This document shows, piece after piece, positions 58,606-64,000 of a stretch of 64,000 nucleotides of DNA. How positions within the stretch are numbered: position 1 is the stretch's first letter; every line of letters begins with the position of its first letter. This DNA is from Embleya scabrispora. GTDB taxonomy: Bacteria > Actinomycetota > Actinomycetes > Streptomycetales > Streptomycetaceae. The DNA is taken from contig NZ_MWQN01000002.1 of assembly GCF_002024165.1 (NCBI RefSeq), positions 434,001 through 498,000 of the forward strand, given 5' to 3'. Below the pieces are notes generated by a model, which was given only the letters and a program-made list of their open reading frames with translations, was not told where the DNA came from and did no database searches. A program made the translations under genes and the position numbers.

Positions 58606-58965
58606 GTGGACCGGCACGACGAGGCGGGCATCCCGCGTCCCGGAAGCCCGGTGCGCGGGTCGACCACGGGCCGGGCCCCGATGGCCGCCCTCGACCTGCT
58701 CGGCCGGCGCTGGATCCTGCGCCTGATCTGGGAACTGAGCCGGGAACCGGCCGGATTCCGCGCCCTGCAACGCCGGTGCGACGACATGTCCTCCAGCGTG
58801 CTGAACAACCGCCTGCGGGAGTTGGTGGACGCCCGGATCGCCGCCCAGGACCCGACCGGCCGCTACACCCTCACCCCCACCGGCACCCGGCTGGTCGCCG
58901 CCCTCGCCCCGCTGCTGGAGTGGTCGGCGGAGTGGGCGGACGAGTTGGACCCGGATCGGGGCTGA
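58606..58965 (+). CDS. HxlR-family regulator
   Basis: A 119-residue HxlR/MarR-like winged-helix regulator with the family sequence ALDLLGRRWILRLIWELSRE, then FRALQRRCDDMSSSVLNNRL and the wing TGRYTLTPTGTRLVAAL. GTG 58606 has GGAGG 5 nt upstream. HxlR proteins respond to reactive electrophiles, hypochlorite or quinones, often through Cys; a Cys is seen only at RRCDD. It most likely controls itself and the divergent CMD gene. Confidence 0.85.
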   Translation: MDRHDEAGIPRPGSPVRGSTTGRAPMAALDLLGRRWILRLIWELSREPAGFRALQRRCDDMSSSVLNNRLRELVDARIAAQDPTGRYTLTPTGTRLVAALAPLLEWSAEWADELDPDRG

Positions 58966-58971
58966 CGCGCG

Positions 58972-59862
58972 TCACCACCCGCCCTCGAAGAAGGCCGCGA
59001 GCGCCGGCTTCGGGTCGGCCGTGGTGCCCACGTTCGCCATCACCACCACGAGCACGACCAGCACCGACGCCACCGCGAGCACCCCGAACCACCCCAGCAG
59101 GCGCCGGGCGCGCCGATCGGCGGCATCGGTCGCGGCGAACCGCCGCCACACCACCACGGCGAGCCCGATCAGCACGACCGCCACGAGCGCGGCCACCACG
59201 GCAAGCGCCGCGTGGTAGCGGGCGAAGTCGTCGATCATGAGGTCGAGGGCGGGTGGGGTGCGCTCGCTCGCGGGGGCGTCCAACCCCTCCCGCACCTGGC
59301 GGAGTGTCTCGCCCAGTTCGCCCTCGGCCGCGCCGCTGGGCAGCAGCGTCAACAGCGACGAGAACGGCGCCACCGCGCCCTGGATGTTGGCCATCGTCGT
59401 CGCCAGCGCGCCGGCCCCGAGCATCGTGACGAACACGCCCGCCGCCGCGAGGCCGGCCCGGCGTCCCGTACCGAGATCGCGCGCCCGCAGGAACGCCCGC
59501 CACACGAGCATGCCGAGCGCGACGACCACGACCAGCAGGATCGCGGCGATCACCGCCTTGACGACGTGGAATCGGAACCAGTAGTCGACCGCCCGGTCCA
59601 TGCCCGGGGTGAAGTCCCGCCGACCGGCACCCCAGTACTCGACGAACGCCGCGCGAAAGGACGCGGCGAGATTGTCCTGATCGACGGAGCCGTCGCCGGC
59701 GATGTGCTCCGCCAGAACGGGCGGGACGACGAACAGGGCGGCGATCAGGGCCACCACGGCGCCGACGAGGACGGCGAGCGGGCGCGCGGGGATGCCCGCG
59801 CATCGCGACGGGGCCGCGGGGCGCTGCCGCCGCCGGCCCGGGAGGTGAGGCGTTGCTGTCAT
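58972..59862 (-). CDS. Integral membrane protein, uncharacterised
   Basis: A 296-residue protein with about five membrane helices (near residues 28-50, 100-122, 135-155, 215-238 and 258-280). A large loop after TM1 contains an amphipathic stretch (GAGRRDFTPGMDRAVDYWFR) and a second loop carries charged residues. I recognise no family. It lies 105 bp downstream of the response regulator gene on the same strand and could be a target or an accessory of the two-component system. Confidence 0.65.
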   Translation of the reverse strand: MTATPHLPGRRRQRPAAPSRCAGIPARPLAVLVGAVVALIAALFVVPPVLAEHIAGDGSVDQDNLAASFRAAFVEYWGAGRRDFTPGMDRAVDYWFRFHVVKAVIAAILLVVVVALGMLVWRAFLRARDLGTGRRAGLAAAGVFVTMLGAGALATTMANIQGAVAPFSSLLTLLPSGAAEGELGETLRQVREGLDAPASERTPPALDLMIDDFARYHAALAVVAALVAVVLIGLAVVVWRRFAATDAADRRARRLLGWFGVLAVASVLVVLVVVMANVGTTADPKPALAAFFEGGW

Positions 59863-59967
59863 GCCGACCACGCTTCCGCAGCGGCGCCGCGCGGTCACCG
59901 GAGCAGGCCGGACACCCGGGGGTATGGCGGGCCACACCCCCGGGACGAATCGGGCGCGGTCCGGCGC

Positions 59968-60687
59968 TCAGCCGCCGAGATAGGTGAGTACGGCGAGCAC
60001 CCGGCGATGGCGGGCGTCGTCGTCGGCCGGCAGGCCGAGTTTGGCGAAGATGTTGCCGATGTGCTTCTCCACCGCACTGGCCGAGACCACCAGCCGCCGG
60101 GTGATCGCCGCGTTCGAGCAGCCCTCGGCCATCAGCGCCAGGATCTCGCGTTCGCGGGCGGTCAGGGTGCTCATGCCGCCGTCCCGGCGACGCGCGGCCA
60201 GCAGCTGGGCGACCACCTGCGGATCGAGCACCGTGGCGCCGTGCGCGACCCGGTCCAGCGCGTCCAGGAACTCCTCGACCCTGGCCACCCGGTCCTTGAG
60301 GAGGTAGCCGACCGAGCCCGAGCCGTCCGCGAGCAGGTCGCCGGCGTAGGACGCCTCCACGTACTGACTGAGCATCAGCATCGGCGCGCCGGGCACGTAC
60401 GAGCGGGCGCTGATCGCCGCGCGCAGGCCCTCGTCGGTGTGCGTCGGCGGCATCCGTACGTCGACGATCGACACATCCGGCCGGTGTTCGAGCACCGCCG
60501 CGACCAGGGCGGGTCCGTCACCGACCGAGGCCACCACCCGGTGACCGTCCTCGACGAGCAGGCGGACCAGGCCCTCGCGCAGCAGTACCGAGTCATCGGC
60601 CACCACGATCCGCAGCGAGCGGCGATCGGCGCGGTCCGGCGGCTGGTTCGGGGCCTGCTCCGGCGCCGTGTCCGGGGTCAGTCGCAT
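59968..60687 (-). CDS. NarL/LuxR-family response regulator
   Basis: A 239-residue response regulator. Receiver: IVVADDSVLLREGLVRLL (acidic pair), phospho-Asp in PDVSIVDVRMPP, and Lys in GYLLKDRV. The LuxR HTH contains LTAREREILALMAEGCSNAA, SASAVEKHIGNIFAKL. All key residues are present. Its start overlaps the stop of the sensor kinase gene by 10 nt, so the two are a co-translated pair. The first 25 residues are disordered and extra. Confidence 0.9.
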   Translation of the reverse strand: MRLTPDTAPEQAPNQPPDRADRRSLRIVVADDSVLLREGLVRLLVEDGHRVVASVGDGPALVAAVLEHRPDVSIVDVRMPPTHTDEGLRAAISARSYVPGAPMLMLSQYVEASYAGDLLADGSGSVGYLLKDRVARVEEFLDALDRVAHGATVLDPQVVAQLLAARRRDGGMSTLTAREREILALMAEGCSNAAITRRLVVSASAVEKHIGNIFAKLGLPADDDARHRRVLAVLTYLGG

Positions 60688-62018
60688 GGCAGTACGGCGG
60701 TGATCGTCGTCGGGCCGCCGACCGGGCTGTCCACCCGCAACCGCCCGCCGACGGCGAGCGACCGCTCCGCCAGACCGCGCAGTCCGTGGCCCTTGGCCAG
60801 GGCCGCGCCGCCGATGCCGTCGTCCGTGACCCAGACCGTCAAGTCGCCCCCGTCGTGCCGTAGTCCGAGCACGCACCGGTGTGCGTGGCTGTGTTTGGCC
60901 ACGTTGGTCAGGGCCTCGGCCACGACGAAGTAGGCGGCCGTCTCGACGCCGGCGTCGAGGCGCCGGTGCGGCGCGACGATGTCCAGGTCGGCGGGGACGG
61001 TGGACAGCGCGGCCAGGGCGGCGAGCGCGTCGGGCAGGCCGCGATCGACCAGGATCGGCGGAGCGATGCCGCGCGAGAGGGCGCGCAACTCGTCCAGCGC
61101 CTCCTGGGCCTGGACCATCGCGTCGGCCAGGGCCGCGCGGGCGGTCTCCGGCCTGCGGTCGAGATGGTGCTCGGCCCGGCCCAGTTCCATGGCCAGGCGG
61201 ACCAGGCGCTGCTGCGGGCCGTCGTGGATGTCGCGTTCGAGCCGGCGCAGCGCGCTCGCCTCGGCCGTGACGGCGGCGACGGTCTGCGCGCGGGCGGCGT
61301 CGCGTTCCTGTTCGAGGCCGAGGATCCGGCGGTGCAGGGCGGATGCGTCGGAGAGCAGCGCTTGGCCGAGGCCGGTCTGGGCGGTGGTGAAGGCGCGGGT
61401 GACCAGCGGCAGGGTGCACAGGAGCAGCAGGCCGACCGTGGTCCCGAAGGCGACCCGATCGACCGGCGAGAGCAGTCCGAGGCTCACGGTGACGTGCGAT
61501 TGTCCGCCGCCGGCGTTCAGGGACAACGGCCGCAACGGCTCGGACGCCGCGTACTCGTAGCGCAGCGCACAGGTGACACAGGCCACCCCGACGAACCACC
61601 ACAGCGCGGTCACCAGCGCCGTGACCAAGGTGATGGGGAACAGCACCACGGCATGGGCGGCATCAAGCCACGGCCCGGGTCCGGGTCCGGCACCGTCGCC
61701 GGACGCACTCGCCGCCGGCTCGGCACGCGCGACCCCGGCGCCGGCATCCCGCACCTTGGCAATCCGCCACCGCTCCAGATCGGCACACCACCGCGCGGGC
61801 GCAAGCGCACGAGCCACCAGCGTCCCGCCACCGGGCAGCACAAGCCCGAGCACCGCGAAGAACACCCCGCCCAGCACCACGAACACCCCGACGGCGGCAA
61901 ACAGCGGCGCGGTCAACAGGTACACCGACTGCACCAGCGTGCGCCGCCCCACACGCGAGAGCGCCCCGACGCCCGGCCACGATCGACCCCGGACGGCGGC
62001 GGAGAGCGATTTGGTCAT
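60678..62018 (-). CDS. NarL-type sensor histidine kinase
   Basis: A 446-residue kinase of the HisKA_3 class. Membrane helices are at about 30-62, 120-148 and 190-212, with an extracytoplasmic loop of about 40 aa between the last two. The phosphorylated His265 is in RRLERDIHDGPQQRLVRLAM. The ATP-binding N-box is EALTNVAKHSHAH, followed by VTDDGIGG. It phosphorylates the regulator encoded just downstream. The signal is unknown. The sensory part is short, so it may sense the membrane itself or a cell-wall-active drug, as in VraS/LiaS-type kinases. Confidence 0.9.
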   Translation of the reverse strand: MTKSLSAAVRGRSWPGVGALSRVGRRTLVQSVYLLTAPLFAAVGVFVVLGGVFFAVLGLVLPGGGTLVARALAPARWCADLERWRIAKVRDAGAGVARAEPAASASGDGAGPGPGPWLDAAHAVVLFPITLVTALVTALWWFVGVACVTCALRYEYAASEPLRPLSLNAGGGQSHVTVSLGLLSPVDRVAFGTTVGLLLLCTLPLVTRAFTTAQTGLGQALLSDASALHRRILGLEQERDAARAQTVAAVTAEASALRRLERDIHDGPQQRLVRLAMELGRAEHHLDRRPETARAALADAMVQAQEALDELRALSRGIAPPILVDRGLPDALAALAALSTVPADLDIVAPHRRLDAGVETAAYFVVAEALTNVAKHSHAHRCVLGLRHDGGDLTVWVTDDGIGGAALAKGHGLRGLAERSLAVGGRLRVDSPVGGPTTITAVLPCD

Positions 62019-62104
62019 GCCCCCAAGCTAATGCAGCGCCGCGCCGATCCTTCGTGGTTCATGCGGGATGGCAGCGATGCGACAACCGTGCGATTCTCGC
62101 CGCT

Positions 62105-62851
62105 GTGACGACCTACTACTGGGACTCGACGCCCCTGGCCGACCCGGAAACAGCGGCGGCGCGCGACACCCTGGTGCGCCATTCGCGTGGGCCCGAGTTC
62201 ACCGATGCCTTCCTCAAGCTTTTGCGAAGCGGGCAGCGCGTGCCGGTCGCCATCGCCCTCGCCCGCTACCAATACTCCGAGGCCGAGAGCAGATGGGGTT
62301 CCGACAACCCGGCCGAGTCCGTCTCGGCAGAAGTTTTGGACCGGGCCCGCGCACTTCTCTCGTACCCGCCGATGAAGGCGTTCGAGTCCGGGGCCACCCG
62401 CGACGAGGCCGACCACGCCAGTGCGCTGTCGGCCATGATGAACCTCGCCGACGTGCGGGACGCCGATCTCATCGCGAATGTGATCGAACGCTCGTCCGAG
62501 CCCGAGGTCTTGGCCGCGGCGTCGATGGCGGCCCACCGGCCGTTCGAGTTGGCCGAGGTCCCCAATCCCCGCCTGGTCGAGGCGATCGGGCGTCGGGCGA
62601 CGGATGAGTCGCTCGGCCCGGACATTCGCGCCGAGGTACTGCGGGCGCTCGGTTACGCACACTGCGCACGGGGCTTGGAGATCGCGCTGGGTCTCGCCGA
62701 GTCGTGCGATGTCACGCTGCAAGTCGCCGCCGCGCAGGTGCTCGCGGCAGCACATCTGGCGACACATCGCGACGTCGTGGAACGGCTCCGGGCGTCGTGG
62801 CCGGAAGGGACGATCGACGTCGGCAATGTCGACATCCTCTTGCAATGGTGA
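62105..62851 (+). CDS. HEAT-like-repeat protein, hypothetical
   Basis: A 248-residue, largely helical protein. The middle and C-terminal parts look like HEAT or armadillo repeats (SEPEVLAAASMAAHRPFELA, ADESLGPDIRAEVLRALGYA-like, SCDVTLQVAAAQVLAAAHLA). There is no signal peptide or enzyme motif. GTG 62105 is chosen; a start 17 codons earlier has no support. Such proteins often act as scaffolds or immunity proteins. It is convergent with the ATPase gene, with only 12 bp between stops. Confidence 0.65.
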   Translation: MTTYYWDSTPLADPETAAARDTLVRHSRGPEFTDAFLKLLRSGQRVPVAIALARYQYSEAESRWGSDNPAESVSAEVLDRARALLSYPPMKAFESGATRDEADHASALSAMMNLADVRDADLIANVIERSSEPEVLAAASMAAHRPFELAEVPNPRLVEAIGRRATDESLGPDIRAEVLRALGYAHCARGLEIALGLAESCDVTLQVAAAQVLAAAHLATHRDVVERLRASWPEGTIDVGNVDILLQW

Positions 62852-62863
62852 CTGATCCCGGGT

Positions 62864-63463
62864 TCAGCGCGGCATCGCACCGGTGCCGCACCGCGCCCAC
62901 GCCCCGGAAGCCGCCCGTTCCAGGTAGACCAGCGCCGTCACGGTCGTATGGTCCGGCCCGAGCCCGTGCTCGGCGCAGTCGCGATCCATCCAGTCGTCAC
63001 ACCGAAACCGGGCCCGCTTCTCCAGCGAGCAGAACGCCACCTCCCACGCGGAGGCAAGCCGATCCACCAGCAGCAACCCACGCTCCGCCCCGGCGTCGAC
63101 TCCGGGCGAGCGAGGGCACAGCGCGGTCCGCGCGCCGGCGGGATGGTTGACGTAGTCGTACTCCCGCCCGATCCGGCCCAGATCCGACACCCGCACCATC
63201 GCCACACTCGGCCCGGTGTCGCCCCCGACGCTCTCCACCACGAACACCTCGACGGTGAACTCGGCCGACCCCGAATGCCGCACGGCGTTGGTGGCCAGTT
63301 CGGTGACGATGAACCGGATGTCGTACGAGATCGCCTCCGGCACCTCGGCCTTGGCCAGGGCCCACCCGACGACGCGGCGCGCCTCACCGACGCTGCGCTC
63401 GGTGGAGGGGTAGGCCCGGCGTGAGTGGGCGATGAGCAGGCGGGCGGGGGAAAGGATGGTCAT
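62864..63463 (-). CDS. Anti-sigma-type ATP-binding protein (HATPase_c_2)
   Basis: A 199-residue protein with the GHKL fold of SpoIIAB/RsbW-like regulatory kinases. The N-box is DIRFIVTELATNAVRHSGSA, followed by VAMVRVSDLG and GLLLVDRLASAWEV (the G-box region). The C-terminus has an extra 55 residues. In Streptomyces, many such proteins stand next to an XRE-type regulator, as here (123 bp). It may bind a partner regulator and use ATP; no anti-anti-sigma gene is present. Confidence 0.8.
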   Translation of the reverse strand: MTILSPARLLIAHSRRAYPSTERSVGEARRVVGWALAKAEVPEAISYDIRFIVTELATNAVRHSGSAEFTVEVFVVESVGGDTGPSVAMVRVSDLGRIGREYDYVNHPAGARTALCPRSPGVDAGAERGLLLVDRLASAWEVAFCSLEKRARFRCDDWMDRDCAEHGLGPDHTTVTALVYLERAASGAWARCGTGAMPR

Positions 63464-63586
63464 GGTCCGGCTCCCGAGCTCTGGTGATCAGTGCTCGTGA
63501 CGGTAGAAAACCGACATGCCGGGAACCAGACGTGCTGCGCGCCGGTTTCGGCGGGCGGGGCACGAAGCCACCGCGCTACGCGGTAG

Positions 63587-64000
63587 TCATCCGGTTACGC
63601 CGAGGTGATCGGCCAATTCGCGCATGTCGGTGGTCAAGGTGCGCTTGCGTTTTTTCAGGACCAGTCGGACCACGTCTCGGGCCAGGCTCTGGTGACGCAG
63701 CCATTCCGGTGCGGCCTGTAGGACGGTCTGCATCTCGGTCATCGCCTCGCCGTATTCGCCGACGTGGGCCTGCGCCAGGGCAATGTCCAGGCGGTGTCGG
63801 TTCTGCGTGTTCGGGCTCGGGGCCGGACCGGTGATCGGCTTCGGGGTGCGCTCGACGCCTCGGAGCAGCCCGCGATGGTCGCCGACGACCGCGAAGTCCT
63901 CGAGTGTCTTCAGGTGGGCCGTGACCGGCCCGAATGAGCACCACTGCATGCTGCGGTCGAGGTACTCGACCCCGACGGCGGTCGCCGCGGTGCCGGCCAT
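63587..64000 (-). CDS. C-terminal part of an XRE/TPR-type regulator (runs off the window)
   Basis: The last 138 codons, read leftward from the right edge. The sequence HRLDIALAQAHVGEYGEAMT (a TPR-like helix pair) followed by QSLARDVVRLVLKKRKRTLT and a terminal RELADHLGVTG is typical of the C-terminus of actinomycete helix-turn-helix XRE regulators with TPR repeats. The ATG at 64000 is probably internal and the HTH lies beyond the window. It is upstream of the ATP-binding protein gene on the same strand. Confidence 0.65.
   Translation of the reverse strand: MAGTAATAVGVEYLDRSMQWCSFGPVTAHLKTLEDFAVVGDHRGLLRGVERTPKPITGPAPSPNTQNRHRLDIALAQAHVGEYGEAMTEMQTVLQAAPEWLRHQSLARDVVRLVLKKRKRTLTTDMRELADHLGVTG

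Overview
The window is chromosomal DNA of a very GC-rich, multicellular actinomycete. The strong third-position G/C bias, frequent GTG starts, a bldA-type TTA codon, WYL, HxlR and TetR regulators, DUF3099 and SpoIIE-type phosphatases all point to the Streptomycetaceae (Streptomyces, Embleya or Kitasatospora type). That placement is inferred from gene content. I see no rRNA, tRNA, CRISPR array, transposase or prophage. The two end genes (1-486 and 63587-64000) run off the window.

Layout. 0-13 kb: a TauD-like dioxygenase and metallo-beta-lactamase pair, a ClpN-domain DNA-binding protein under a twin palindrome, an FUSC transporter, a methyltransferase, a DinB enzyme, two paralogous GlxA/AraC regulators flanking a secreted chymotrypsin-fold protease, and a Pol I-like polymerase. 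13-20 kb: WYL regulator, RidA, ECF sigma factor, then a copper unit (membrane protein / small membrane protein - CopA ATPase - PCuAC-like chaperone) around a helically phased repeat promoter. 20-33 kb: mostly housekeeping and regulatory genes (pentapeptide protein, MocR regulator, phosphoesterase, PP2C, cyclodeaminase, DUF3099, NmrA oxidoreductase, SpoIIE phosphatase, aromatic amino acid decarboxylase with an Lrp regulator).

34-40 kb: the most interesting part, a small terpene locus. It holds a WrbA-like flavoprotein, a terpene cyclase whose start lies inside the end of a P450 gene, and a second divergent P450, with an NmrA reductase nearby. The cyclase has His in place of the first Asn of the NSE metal motif, and both P450s lack the I-helix acid-alcohol pair. 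A polyprenyl diphosphate synthase at 47.2 kb could supply the substrate.

39-45 kb: three adjacent TetR regulators, each beside a divergent target (NmrA reductase, DHA2 efflux pump, FAD monooxygenase) and each with its own clear palindromic operators. 45-64 kb: methyltransferase, APH-like kinase with a TTA codon, prenyl synthase, LuxR regulator, methylglyoxal synthase, MFS/ArsR pair, SDR, a frameshifted beta-propeller gene next to an intact secreted seven-bladed propeller lectin, TetR/hydrolase and HxlR/carboxymuconolactone-decarboxylase pairs with twin operators, a NarL-type two-component system, a HEAT-like protein, and an anti-sigma-type ATPase next to an XRE/TPR regulator fragment.

The recurring theme is small, self-contained regulator/target modules on divergent promoters, closed by strong bidirectional hairpin terminators. 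All start sites and functions come from reading the sequence; no database search was run.
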